64,000 nt of DNA, taken from Acidovorax sp. sif1233 (GTDB taxonomy: Bacteria; Pseudomonadota; Gammaproteobacteria; Burkholderiales; Burkholderiaceae_C). Positions 1 through 8,269 of the stretch are shown here, one piece after another. The position numbers and the translations under genes were made by a program. Below the pieces are notes generated by a model. It saw only the letters and a list, made by a program, of their open reading frames with translations, had not been told where the DNA came from and did no database searches. The stretch's first letter is position 1; every line of letters begins with the position of its first letter. The stretch is taken from assembly GCF_019218755.1 (NCBI RefSeq), contig NZ_JAHUWZ010000010.1:124001-188000 (forward strand). The letters are read 5' to 3'.

Positions 1-723
1 CTCGGCCATGGTGGGCACATCGGGCAGGATGGACAGCCGCTGCGGCGTGGCCACGGCCAGCACGCGCACCTTGCCCGCCTTGATCATCGACAGGCTGGGC
101 GGAAGGTCGACGAACATCGACTGCACCTGGCCCGCCATGAGGTCCTGCAGCGCCGGGGCCGAGCCCTTGTAGGGGACATGCAGGATGTCCGTGCCGGTGC
201 GCTGCTTGAACAGTTCCAGCGCCACGTGCAGCGGAGAGCCCGGGCCCGACGAGGCCGACGAGACGGTCCCCGGGCTCTTGCGCACCTGGGCCAGGAACTC
301 CTGCATGTTCCGGGCCGGGAAGTCGGGGTGCACGGCCAGCACCAGGGGCATGCGGCCCAGGCCGCCGATGAAGCTGAAGTCCTTCTCGGCGTTGTAGCTC
401 AGCGCGGAATACATGGCCGGGTTGAAGGCCAGCGTGCCCGAATCGGCCGTGCCCACGGTGTAGCCGTCGGCCGCGGAGCGCGCGATGAAGGTGGCGCCGA
501 TGATGCTGGCCGCGCCCGGCTTGTTGTCCACCACCACGGGCTGGCCCAGGTCCTGCCCCATGCGCACGGCCAGGCTGCGCGCGATCACGTCGGTGGTGCC
601 GCCGGGCGCATAGGGAACCACCCATTTGACGGGCTGGGACGGGTAGGCGGCGGTCTGCGCCTGGGCGCCGAGCGTGCAGGCGAGCAGTGCACCGGCAAGG
701 ATGCGAAGGGTGTTGCGTTTCAT
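1..723 (-). CDS. Bug/TctC-family periplasmic solute-binding protein (3' end cut by window edge)
   Basis: Periplasmic substrate-binding protein of the tripartite tricarboxylate transporter (Bug) family; such proteins bind carboxylates and related small molecules. 241 codons are visible, so about 80 residues of the usual ~320 are missing beyond base 1. The N-terminus (MKRNTLRILAGALLA, then ACTLGAQAQ) is a Sec signal peptide. The family hallmark YPSQPVKWVVPYAPGG follows at about residue 27, and a YKGSAPAL motif lies near residue 200. The ATG at 721-723 has a GGAG (complement of 735-738) upstream. No TctA/TctB membrane genes are visible, which is common for orphan Bug proteins. The ligand cannot be told; the nearby iol genes are only a weak hint. 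Confidence 0.9.
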   Translation of the reverse strand, partial: MKRNTLRILAGALLACTLGAQAQTAAYPSQPVKWVVPYAPGGTTDVIARSLAVRMGQDLGQPVVVDNKPGAASIIGATFIARSAADGYTVGTADSGTLAFNPAMYSALSYNAEKDFSFIGGLGRMPLVLAVHPDFPARNMQEFLAQVRKSPGTVSSASSGPGSPLHVALELFKQRTGTDILHVPYKGSAPALQDLMAGQVQSMFVDLPPSLSMIKAGKVRVLAVATPQRLSILPDVPTMAE

Positions 724-786
724 GGTGTGTTTGTCTCCAGAGGTTGGCGGTTCAGGGGCAAGGTTTTCTGCGAACCTTTTCGGAAA

Positions 787-850
787 TCTTTGGTGTTTTT
801 GAGCTCTTGCGCTTGATGCGATTGCGCCAGCAGCTATCAAATAAATAGCA
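787..850 (-). repeat. Dispersed intergenic repeat, copy 1
   Basis: Minus-strand copy of an eight-member family. Read on the minus strand it has an AT-rich palindrome (GCTATTTATTTGATAGC, complement of 833-849), then a GCGC...GCGC hairpin region, then a GAGCTCAAAAA tail. It lies just past the iolB stop, before the start of the Bug gene. Confidence 0.75.
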
Positions 851-1657
851 TCAGCGCGGCGCGACCATCCAGGCATGCGCGGGATCGTTCCTGAACGCCC
901 AGCGGCGCTCGGGCCCCGCCATGGTGTTGAGGTAGTACAGGTCGTAGCCATGCGGGGCCACGCAGGGGTGGTAGCCGCGCGGCACCATCACCGTGTCGCG
1001 GTGTTCCACGGCCATGGATTCGTCCAGCGAGCGGTCGTCGGTGTACACGCGCTGAAAGGCGAATCCCTGCGCGGGATGGAGCTGGTGGTAGTAGGTTTCC
1101 TCGAGCACGGTTTCGGCGTGTGGCTGGCCCGCGTCGGCGCTGTCGTGCTTGTGCGGCGGGTAGCTCGATGAATGCCCGGCCGGGGTGATCACCTCCACGA
1201 CCAGCAGGCCTTCGGCGGGCTGCGACTCGGGCAGGATGTCGCAGACGTGGCGCGTGTTGCTGCCCTGCCCGCGCACGCTGCGCTGCATCTGCGCGGGTTC
1301 GATCACCCGCTCGGGATACAGGCCGCGCGCCGGCGCGCTGCTCAACGCCACCTCGGCGGCGCCCCGCGCCACGATGCGCACCGCCCGGTCTGGCGGCACA
1401 TACACGGCCGTGGGCGAGGCCTCCTCGAACACCGAGGCACGGCTGCCCAGGGCCCGGTAGGCCTGTGCGCCCACGTGCACGTCCACCTGCCCGCTGAGCA
1501 CCGTGATGCACAGCTCGCGCGCGCCGGTGGCCAGCGACTCCTCGTCCCCCGCGCCCAGGCGCAGGGCCTTGAACCCCACGTGGGTCCATCCGGCCGTGGC
1601 CGGCGTCACATCCACCACCACCCGGCCCGACGGGTTGGCCTTGACAAGCAGTGTCAT
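851..1657 (-). CDS. iolB: 5-deoxy-glucuronate isomerase
   Basis: IolB isomerises 5-deoxy-D-glucuronate to 2-deoxy-5-keto-D-gluconate in myo-inositol catabolism. The 268-residue product has the usual family length. Its C-terminal cupin half carries the metal-binding type pattern YPPHKHD, then ETYYHQ about 20 residues on, and YHPCVAPHGYDLYYLN near the end. The ATG at 1655-1657 overlaps the iolC stop by 4 bp (ATGA), which fixes the start and implies translational coupling with iolC, the next enzyme in the pathway. A longer reading to 1999 exists but would lie wholly inside iolC. Confidence 0.94.
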   Translation of the reverse strand: MTLLVKANPSGRVVVDVTPATAGWTHVGFKALRLGAGDEESLATGARELCITVLSGQVDVHVGAQAYRALGSRASVFEEASPTAVYVPPDRAVRIVARGAAEVALSSAPARGLYPERVIEPAQMQRSVRGQGSNTRHVCDILPESQPAEGLLVVEVITPAGHSSSYPPHKHDSADAGQPHAETVLEETYYHQLHPAQGFAFQRVYTDDRSLDESMAVEHRDTVMVPRGYHPCVAPHGYDLYYLNTMAGPERRWAFRNDPAHAWMVAPR

Positions 1658-3621
1658 GCGGGCACTCCCGCGGCGTCGGGGGCGGTGGCGGCCTGCGCCG
1701 GCCGGCTGTCGCGCCAGCCCGCGATGAGGCGGCGGAAATTGGCGGTCACCTGGGCCTGCAGCCCGGCGTCGTCGATCTCGCCCTTGAGCCAGGCCAGGCT
1801 GGGCCCGGCCCAGACGGTGCGCCCGATCATGAAGCCCTTGACGATGGGCGCGCGCGCCTCGGCAAAGCCTGCGATGAGCTGCTCCACCGGCTGCGACAGC
1901 CCCAGGATCACCGCGCCACGGCAGTACGGGTCGCGCTCGCGCACCAGGGCGTCCAGCGCCTCCCAGTGGCGCGCGGCCATGGCGCCGACCTTCCACCACT
2001 CGGGCTTGAGGCCGATCCCGTAGAAGTGGCGGATGGCGCGCAGCACGGCCTCGCCGGTATCGCCCGGGGCCAGCATGTCCTTGGGCGGAATCACCTCCAG
2101 CAGCAGTTCATGCCCGCTGGCGCGCGTGGCCTCCCACACCTGCTGCAGCCACTCGTCCTGCTCGGCGCGCAGCGCGGCCGCGTCGTCCGGGTGGTAGAAC
2201 ACCAGGCATTTCACGACCTGCTCGCGCGGCCAGTGCACCAGCTGCGAGGCCAGCGAATGCGTGCCGTCGAAACGCAGCGGGCGCGAGCCGGGCCGCTCGA
2301 TCGGGCGCCCCAGCCACCAGCCCCGGCCCGTGGCGCCATGCAGCGCGGCCTCGCCGATGCGTCCGTCGATCAGCACGCCCATGCGCCCCCCGCACCCGGG
2401 GTCCCGCTCGACCTCGGCCACCACGGCGTTGAGCAGCTGCTTGAGCACGGGCAGGCGTGCGCCCTGCGCACCGGCCTGGCGCGCCAGGTCTTCAAACTGG
2501 GCGCGGTGGTCGTAGGCCAGCACGAACAGCTCGGTCCACTGCGGCCGCGCCGCCGTCACCCGGTGCAGATGGGCCAGTTGCGGGTCCTGGTCGGGCCGGG
2601 GGTGGCGGTGCCCCGAGAACCAGTGGGCCAGCTCGGCCGGTGTGGGCATGGCGGGCGCGCAGCCGTGGCGCGACACCACGATGGCCCCGCAGGCATTGGC
2701 GATCGCCGCCGACTCGACCAGGGTCTTGCCCCGCAGCAGGCCCGACAGCAGGCCCGACGCGAAGGCATCGCCCGCGCCCAGCACGTTGAGCACCTCGATG
2801 CGCTCGCCCAGCACCGTGGACGCATCGTCCAGGGCGGCGGGCACCGCCCCCTCGATGATGCTGCAGCCCAGCGGGCCCCGCTTGACCACCAGCACGGCCT
2901 GTGTGTGCCCGCGCACTGCGCGCAGGCTGGCCATCAGGTCCCCGGGCATGCCGCCGGCGATCAGCCACTCCTCTTCGGTGCCGATGATGAGCTCGAACGA
3001 TCCGAGCTGCGCCTGCAGGTGGCGGCTCACCGCGTCGCTGCCCACGTAGCGCGTTTCGCCATCGCCCTTGGCGGCCAGCCCCCACAGCACGGGGCGGTAG
3101 TCGATGTCCAGCACCCGCACCAGGCCATGGCGCTGCGCGATGTCCAGCGCGCGGCGGCTCGCGGCCAGCACGGTGGGCGTGCTCAGGTGCGTTCCGGTGA
3201 TCACCAGGCTGCGGCAGCACGCCAGGAACTCCTCGCTGATCGCGTCGGCGTCCAGCGCCATGTCGGCGCAGTTCTCGCGGGCGAAAAGCAGGGGGAAGGT
3301 GTCCTGGTCCTTGATGCCCAGCAGCACCATGCCCGTCAGGCGCTGGTCGTCCACCTGCACCTGGCTCACGTCGCAGCCCTCGCGCCGCAGGGTGTCGAGC
3401 AGGAAGCGGCCGTTCTGCTCATTGCCCACGCGCGACACCATGGCCGAGCGCAGCCCCAGCCGGGCAGTGCCAAAGGCGATGTTGGCCGACGAGCCTCCCA
3501 GGTATTTGGCGAAACTGGTCGCGGCCTCCAGGCTGCAGCCGATCTGCTGGGCATAGAGGTCCACGGCCAGCCGGCCCAGGCAGGCCACGTCAAAGGGCCG
3601 GTTGGAAGGAAAAGAGAGCAT
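1654..3621 (-). CDS. iolC: 5-dehydro-2-deoxygluconokinase fused to a DUF2090 domain
   Basis: A 655-residue two-domain protein. Residues ~8-330 are a PfkB/ribokinase-fold kinase (GRLAVDLYA near the start, the anion-hole/catalytic motif GAGDAF at 282-287), expected to phosphorylate 2-deoxy-5-keto-D-gluconate. Residues ~345-640 are a DUF2090 domain with a TIM-barrel, aldolase-like character. In many Bacteria IolC is only the ~330-residue kinase; the fusion is widespread in Proteobacteria, and the added domain may supply the following aldolase (IolJ-like) step. That last point is inference. A GGAG 8 nt upstream supports the ATG at 3619-3621. First gene of the leftward iolCB unit, divergent from the RpiR regulator. 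Confidence 0.92.
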   Translation of the reverse strand: MLSFPSNRPFDVACLGRLAVDLYAQQIGCSLEAATSFAKYLGGSSANIAFGTARLGLRSAMVSRVGNEQNGRFLLDTLRREGCDVSQVQVDDQRLTGMVLLGIKDQDTFPLLFARENCADMALDADAISEEFLACCRSLVITGTHLSTPTVLAASRRALDIAQRHGLVRVLDIDYRPVLWGLAAKGDGETRYVGSDAVSRHLQAQLGSFELIIGTEEEWLIAGGMPGDLMASLRAVRGHTQAVLVVKRGPLGCSIIEGAVPAALDDASTVLGERIEVLNVLGAGDAFASGLLSGLLRGKTLVESAAIANACGAIVVSRHGCAPAMPTPAELAHWFSGHRHPRPDQDPQLAHLHRVTAARPQWTELFVLAYDHRAQFEDLARQAGAQGARLPVLKQLLNAVVAEVERDPGCGGRMGVLIDGRIGEAALHGATGRGWWLGRPIERPGSRPLRFDGTHSLASQLVHWPREQVVKCLVFYHPDDAAALRAEQDEWLQQVWEATRASGHELLLEVIPPKDMLAPGDTGEAVLRAIRHFYGIGLKPEWWKVGAMAARHWEALDALVRERDPYCRGAVILGLSQPVEQLIAGFAEARAPIVKGFMIGRTVWAGPSLAWLKGEIDDAGLQAQVTANFRRLIAGWRDSRPAQAATAPDAAGVPA

Positions 3622-3700
3622 GCACGGGTCTCCGCAAGGGCGCGGCGGCGGGAAAGCGCGCGCCGGATAATGGTTCGTTGCGCCTATGATAGCCCAAAAT

Positions 3701-3714
3701 AGAAAATATTTTCT
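3701..3714. promoter_or_regulatory. Perfect palindrome, candidate RpiR-family operator
   Basis: AGAAAATATTTTCT is a perfect 14-bp palindrome in the only AT-rich part of the 99-bp divergent region between iolC and the regulator. It ends 6 bp before the regulator's ATG. RpiR/IolR-type repressors bind palindromes of the GAA...TTC kind, so self-repression and control of iolCB is a reasonable inference. Confidence 0.6.
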
Positions 3715-3720
3715 AATTTA

Positions 3721-4632
3721 ATGAAAAATAGAAACACCCTGACCGATCCCATTGCCACGCCCCCCGGCAACGCGTCCGCCCCCTACCCCGACGCGGACGC
3801 GTTCCTGGCGGCCGTGCATGCGGGCTTCGAGCCCTTGAGCCGCCAGCTCAAGACCATCGCGCGCTATGTCGAGAAGCAACGCGACCAGCTGGCGCTCGAT
3901 GGCGTGCAGGCCACGGCCGCGCAATGCGGCGTGCAGCCGTCGGCACTGGTGCGGTTTGCCAAGCATTTCGGGTTTTCGGGCTACACGGAAATGCAGGCCC
4001 TGTTCCGCGCCGGAGCCGTGCGGCAGCTGGCCCCCAACCGCAACTACCAGGAGCGCATCCGCGAACTGATCGTGCCCGGCGGCAGCGCGCGGTCGGCCGC
4101 CCAGCTCGCGCACGAGGTGATCGACGGCAACATCGACAGCCTGCAGGCGCTGCAGCGCAACCTGCCGGACGCACAGTTCGATGCGGCGGTGGAGCTGATG
4201 CTGCAGGCCCCCGCGCTCTGGCTGGCCGCATCGCGCCGCGCGTTTCCGGTGGGCGCCTACCTGGCCTACGCGCTGCAGCACACGGCCAAGCCGGTGCACT
4301 GGCTGCACGGGCTGGGTTTCATGCACCAGGGCGAGCTGCGCGCCCTGGCGTCCGGCGATGTGCTGGTCGCCGTCTCGTTCGAGCCCTACGCGCAGGAGAC
4401 CCTGGAGCTCGCGCAGGCGGCGGTGGCGCGCGGCGCGCGCCTGCTTGCCATCACCGACAGCCAGCTGAGCCCGCTCGCGGCCCTGGCCAGCGCCACCCTG
4501 ATCGCGCAGGACGGTGCCACCTTTGGTTTCCGCTCGCTCACCAGCACGCTGAGCCTCGCGCAATCGCTGTTCCTGGGCCTGGCCTACCGGATGGAGCTGG
4601 CCTACGACCACCGCTCCACGGCGAAGCCCTGA
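3721..4632 (+). CDS. MurR/RpiR-family transcriptional regulator, probable inositol regulator
   Basis: A 303-residue regulator with an N-terminal HTH_6 domain (about residues 25-100; the segment AAQCGVQPSALVRFAKHFGF is the recognition helix region) and a C-terminal SIS sugar-phosphate-binding domain (about 130-285). The family usually senses phosphorylated sugars. Being divergent from iolCB it probably acts as the iol repressor, answering to an inositol breakdown intermediate such as 2-deoxy-5-keto-gluconate 6-phosphate (inference). No Shine-Dalgarno is present: the palindrome at 3701-3714 ends 6 bp before the ATG, so the message may be leaderless or the operator may lie on the transcription start. 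Confidence 0.88.
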   Translation: MKNRNTLTDPIATPPGNASAPYPDADAFLAAVHAGFEPLSRQLKTIARYVEKQRDQLALDGVQATAAQCGVQPSALVRFAKHFGFSGYTEMQALFRAGAVRQLAPNRNYQERIRELIVPGGSARSAAQLAHEVIDGNIDSLQALQRNLPDAQFDAAVELMLQAPALWLAASRRAFPVGAYLAYALQHTAKPVHWLHGLGFMHQGELRALASGDVLVAVSFEPYAQETLELAQAAVARGARLLAITDSQLSPLAALASATLIAQDGATFGFRSLTSTLSLAQSLFLGLAYRMELAYDHRSTAKP

Positions 4633-4692
4633 GCCCGCCGCCCCCGGCACCCACCCCGACCACCACCCGCCACCACCTGCCAGCCCCCGCCC

Positions 4693-6210
4693 ATGCACCC
4701 CATCACGCCCCAGCAGCCGCACCCTCTGTTCAACACGGCAGCCACGCGGCGCATGGAGCAGCAGGCCGCCGCCGCCCTGCCCCCGCACACGCTGATGCAG
4801 CGGGCGGGCCTGGCCGTGGCCCGCCTGGCCCGGGCGCTCGCCCCCCATGCGCGCACCGTGTGGATAGCCTGTGGCCCCGGCAACAACGGCGGCGACGGCC
4901 TGGAGGCCGCCCTGCACCTGCAGCGCGACGGACGGCGCGTGGTGGTCACCTGGCTGGGCAACCCGGACCGCGCGCCCGCCAATGCCCGCCGTTCGTGGGA
5001 ACGCGCGCGGGACGCGGGCGTGCTGTGGGCCGACAGCGCCCCCGAAGACCTCACGGTCTCCGACCTGTGCATCGACGCGCTGCTGGGCATCGGCGTGGGA
5101 GCCAACCCCGCCAGCCCCCCGGCCCGCGAACCGGACGAGCGGCTGCGCCGCTGCCTGGAGGCCCTGCAGCGCAGCCCCGCGCCCGTGCTGGCGGTGGACC
5201 TGCCCAGCGGTCTGGACGCCGATACGGGACAGTTCGCGGCGGGCTTCGCGCCCGACGCGGCCCACCCGCCGCGCGCCGCGCGGCACACGCTGAGCCTGCT
5301 CACCCTCAAGCCCGGCCTCTTCACCGGCGCGGGGCGTGACGCCACGGGCAGGGTGTGGTTTGACGCGCTGGGCACGGAGGCCGGGCACGAGCCCCCCAGC
5401 GCCTGGCTTTGTGGCCCCGCGCTGGCGGCACCACGCGCCCATGCCAGCCACAAGGGCAGCTATGGCGACGTGGCCGTGGTGGGGGGAGAGGGGCTGGCGG
5501 GGCGTGGCATGGGCATGGCGGGCGCCGCCCTGCTGGCCGCGTCCGCGGCCTTGCATGGCGGCGCGGGGCGTGTGCTGGTGGCCCTGCTCGACGGCGGCCA
5601 TCTGGAGCTGGACCTGCAGCAACCCGAGCTGATGTTCCGCCGCTTCGACGCCCTGGCGCTGGAACAGCTCACCGTGGTCTGCGGCTGCGGCGGCGGCGAG
5701 GCCGTCGCCCATGTGCTGCCGGGCGTCATCACGCGCTCGGCGCGGCTGGTGCTGGACGCCGATGCCCTCAACACCATCGCCAGCCAGGCCGCCCTGCACG
5801 CGCTGGTGGTGGCGCGCGGCCAGCACGGCTTGCCCACGGTGCTGACGCCCCACCCGCTGGAGGCCGCCCGGCTGCTGGGCCTGTCCACCGCCGAGGTGCA
5901 GGCGGACCGCCTGGACGCGGCCCAGCAACTGGCCTCGCAGTTCAACTGCGTGGCCGTGCTCAAGGGCTCGGGCACGGTGGTGGCGGCCCCCGGCCGCGTG
6001 CCCGCGATCAACCCCACGGGCAATGCACGGCTGGCCACCGCGGGCACGGGGGATGTGCTCGCCGGCATGGTCGCGGCGCACATGGCCGCCGGGGCCAGTG
6101 CCCTGCGCGCCGCCTGCGAGGCGGTGTATGGCCACGGGCTGGCGGCAGATGCCTGGCCGGCCGGGCTGGCGCTCACCGCCAGCGGGCTCGCGCGGCGCGC
6201 GGGCGGCTGA
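4693..6210 (+). CDS. nnr: Bifunctional NAD(P)H-hydrate epimerase / ADP-dependent NAD(P)H-hydrate dehydratase
   Basis: Repairs damaged NADHX/NADPHX. The N-terminal YjeF_N half (residues ~1-215) epimerises the R and S hydrates and carries GPGNNGGDG at 61-69. The C-terminal ribokinase-like half (~235-505) dehydrates the S form using ADP, with GTGDVLAGM near 451-459. The length of 505 matches the fused E. coli YjeF type. Begins 60 bp after the RpiR regulator on the same strand, but no functional link to inositol is evident. Convergent with the AraC gene that ends at 6278. Confidence 0.95.
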   Translation: MHPITPQQPHPLFNTAATRRMEQQAAAALPPHTLMQRAGLAVARLARALAPHARTVWIACGPGNNGGDGLEAALHLQRDGRRVVVTWLGNPDRAPANARRSWERARDAGVLWADSAPEDLTVSDLCIDALLGIGVGANPASPPAREPDERLRRCLEALQRSPAPVLAVDLPSGLDADTGQFAAGFAPDAAHPPRAARHTLSLLTLKPGLFTGAGRDATGRVWFDALGTEAGHEPPSAWLCGPALAAPRAHASHKGSYGDVAVVGGEGLAGRGMGMAGAALLAASAALHGGAGRVLVALLDGGHLELDLQQPELMFRRFDALALEQLTVVCGCGGGEAVAHVLPGVITRSARLVLDADALNTIASQAALHALVVARGQHGLPTVLTPHPLEAARLLGLSTAEVQADRLDAAQQLASQFNCVAVLKGSGTVVAAPGRVPAINPTGNARLATAGTGDVLAGMVAAHMAAGASALRAACEAVYGHGLAADAWPAGLALTASGLARRAGG

Positions 6211-6277
6211 CGGCACGGCCAGCGTTGTCCGCGCCACGGCCGAGGCCGCACGCCGCCCACCGCCGCCAAGGAGGCCT

Positions 6278-7027
6278 TCACCGGTCCACCAGCGTGACCT
6301 CCTTCAGGGGCTTGAGCACGCTGGAGGGGGTCATGCCAAAGGTCTGCCGGAACATGCGGCTGAAATGCGCCGAATCGGAGAACGCGCCCTGCAGCGCAGC
6401 ATCCGTCAGCCGGGGGCTGACCGCGAGGTTCGCCATGGCCAGCCGCACCTGCGACCACACCTGGTAGCGGCGCAGGCTGACGCCCATCTCCGCCCGGAAC
6501 AGGTGGTTGAAGCGCGAGGCCGACAGCTGCACGGACGACGCTAGCCCCTCGCGCGCCCACCGCCCGTCCCGGGGGCTTCGCAGGGCCTGCAGGCTGCGCG
6601 CCACGCGCGGATCCAGGGGCGCCGCCGCATGCCCGCCCCCGCACCGCAGCAGGGCCTGCAGATCGAACCGGCGCAGGTAAGCGTCCATGGCGCTGCGCGA
6701 GCCCACGGCCCTGGCCGCGTCGAGGACCACGCCATCGTGCTGCTGGAACGGGCCCCGCAGACCCCGCGCCTCGGGAGAGTCGGGCTCCAGGTACATCAGC
6801 GCCACGTGCTCTCCGCAGGGGTCGAACACATGTTCCACCCCGGCGGCCACCAGCGCGCTGTGGCACGTCTCCACCCGCCCCGGCTGCCAGTGCAAGGCAA
6901 AGCGCCCCGACAGGCCGATGAGCAGCACCGGCGACGCATGGCAGTGCCAGCCCGTGGAGGGAAGGTCGCCCAGATACAGCGCACGGTCGGCGCCCAAGGT
7001 CAGTGTGTTCCGTGCTGGCATGCGCAT
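6278..7027 (-). CDS. AraC-family transcriptional regulator
   Basis: 249 residues. The N-terminal half is a cupin-like effector region (GDLPSTGWHCHASPVLLIGL). The C-terminal third is the paired AraC helix-turn-helix, with SASRFNHLFRAEMGVSLRRY and, at the second helix pair, the signature FSDSAHFSRMFRQTFGMTP. The ATG at 7025-7027 is followed two codons later by a second ATG, so the exact start is uncertain by two residues. Divergent from the alpha/beta hydrolase at 7166, which is the natural candidate target. The ligand is unknown. Confidence 0.88.
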   Translation of the reverse strand: MRMPARNTLTLGADRALYLGDLPSTGWHCHASPVLLIGLSGRFALHWQPGRVETCHSALVAAGVEHVFDPCGEHVALMYLEPDSPEARGLRGPFQQHDGVVLDAARAVGSRSAMDAYLRRFDLQALLRCGGGHAAAPLDPRVARSLQALRSPRDGRWAREGLASSVQLSASRFNHLFRAEMGVSLRRYQVWSQVRLAMANLAVSPRLTDAALQGAFSDSAHFSRMFRQTFGMTPSSVLKPLKEVTLVDR

Positions 7028-7165
7028 AGCCCAAACATACAAGTTTTCTCGCACGGTTCCCGATAGCCTTCGCCATCCCCGTCCATGCCCCCCCATTCCA
7101 ATGCCCCCGCGCGGGCAGGACAGGCATGCGCCGGCCCACCCACGACAACCTCTGGAGACCCCTCC

Positions 7166-8170
7166 TTGAAACGCATTGTCCTTGCTGCCGTGGCAGCTTT
7201 CGCGCTCGCCGCCACGGCGCTGTACCACGGTGCCCCCTCGCTGTTCACGGAGCCCTTGCTCGCGCTCAATCGCAGCCTGTCGGGCCTGGAGGAAAAGATC
7301 GTCGACGCCGCGATGCACCAGATCCACTACCTGGACAGCGGCGCCACGCCAGGGCCCCCGGCGCAGGGCGCCACCAGTTCCCCCCGCGTTCCGGTCGTCC
7401 TCTTGCACGGCATCTTTGCCGAGAAGGACCACTGGGTGGAGTTCGCCCGCCCGCTCACAGCCACCCACCGGGTGATCGCGCCAGACCTGCCGGGGTTCGG
7501 AGAAAGCACGCGCCGCGAGGACCAGGCCTATGACTACGCCGCCCACACCGAACGCCTGCGCAGCCTGCTCGATGCACTGGGCATTGAAAAGGCCCATCTG
7601 GCAGGCAACTCCATGGGGGGCACGATCGCGGCGCTGTTCGCCGCCGCACACCCCGAGCGCGTGGCGAGCGTGGCCTTCATCGGAGCACCACACGGCATCC
7701 GTTCACCGCAACCCAGCGCCATGGACCACCTCATCGACAGCGGGCAGCGCCCGCTCGTGGCGCACGACCCCGCGGCGTTCGACGCCATGATGGCGCTGGT
7801 GTTCGAGAAACGCCCTTTCCTGCCGTATCCCATCCTGCACGCCACGCAGCAGGACGCGCTGCGCAACGCGGCATCCAATGCGCGGCTCTGGGATGCACAG
7901 CTCAAGGACCGCTATCTGCTGCAGGAAAAGCTCGCCGCCCTCGAGCAGCACCCCACTCTGGTCCTGTGGGGCGAAAGCGACCGCGTCTTCCACCCCTCCG
8001 GCATGCGGCCCCTGAAGGCGGCCCTGCCGGGAGCACAGGTGGAGGCACTGCGCGGGGTGGGCCACCTGCCGATGATGGAAGCGCCCCGGGACACGGCGCT
8101 GCGGTATGCGGAATTCCTGCGACACCCCGGGGCGCGGCCCTCCCGTTCCATGCCAGAAAAATCCCATTGA
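7166..8170 (+). CDS. Alpha/beta-fold hydrolase with N-terminal membrane/signal segment
   Basis: A lipase/esterase-type hydrolase. A hydrophobic N-terminal segment (IVLAAVAAFALAATALY) is either a signal peptide or an anchor. Then come the oxyanion strand VVLLHGIFAEKDHW, the nucleophile elbow GNSMGG (Ser at about residue 149), an acidic residue in LWGESDRVF and the catalytic His in GVGHLPMM. I chose the TTG at 7166-7168 because GGAG lies 8 nt upstream (7154-7157); an in-frame ATG at 7085 has no ribosome site and would place 27 residues before the signal segment. Divergent from the AraC gene, suggesting local control. Substrate unknown. Confidence 0.85.
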   Translation: MKRIVLAAVAAFALAATALYHGAPSLFTEPLLALNRSLSGLEEKIVDAAMHQIHYLDSGATPGPPAQGATSSPRVPVVLLHGIFAEKDHWVEFARPLTATHRVIAPDLPGFGESTRREDQAYDYAAHTERLRSLLDALGIEKAHLAGNSMGGTIAALFAAAHPERVASVAFIGAPHGIRSPQPSAMDHLIDSGQRPLVAHDPAAFDAMMALVFEKRPFLPYPILHATQQDALRNAASNARLWDAQLKDRYLLQEKLAALEQHPTLVLWGESDRVFHPSGMRPLKAALPGAQVEALRGVGHLPMMEAPRDTALRYAEFLRHPGARPSRSMPEKSH

Positions 8171-8223
8171 ATCGACCCCTGGCGCTCTCCTGAAAAGCGC
8201 CGGAAGCTATCAAATATATAGCA
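8168..8223 (-). repeat. Dispersed intergenic repeat, copy 2
   Basis: Minus-strand copy: palindrome GCTATATATTTGATAGC, spacer, GCGCTTTTC...GAGAGCGCC hairpin, then a GGTCGATTCAA tail. It fills most of the gap between the convergent hydrolase and rnr stops, and its tail reaches the last codon of the hydrolase. Confidence 0.8.
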
Positions 8224-8269
8224 AACTCCCGCCCGGGAGACGGTTCACCCCGGGTGGAAGCCGGGTGGG

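Noticed and set aside
1651..3702. 683-codon plus-strand ORF opposite iolC
   Set aside because: Arginine/alanine/histidine-rich shadow of iolC; high GC keeps the opposite frames open and no domain is visible.
3718..6237. 839-codon minus-strand ORF across the regulator and nnr
   Set aside because: Spans two clear plus-strand genes; composition is typical of a GC shadow.
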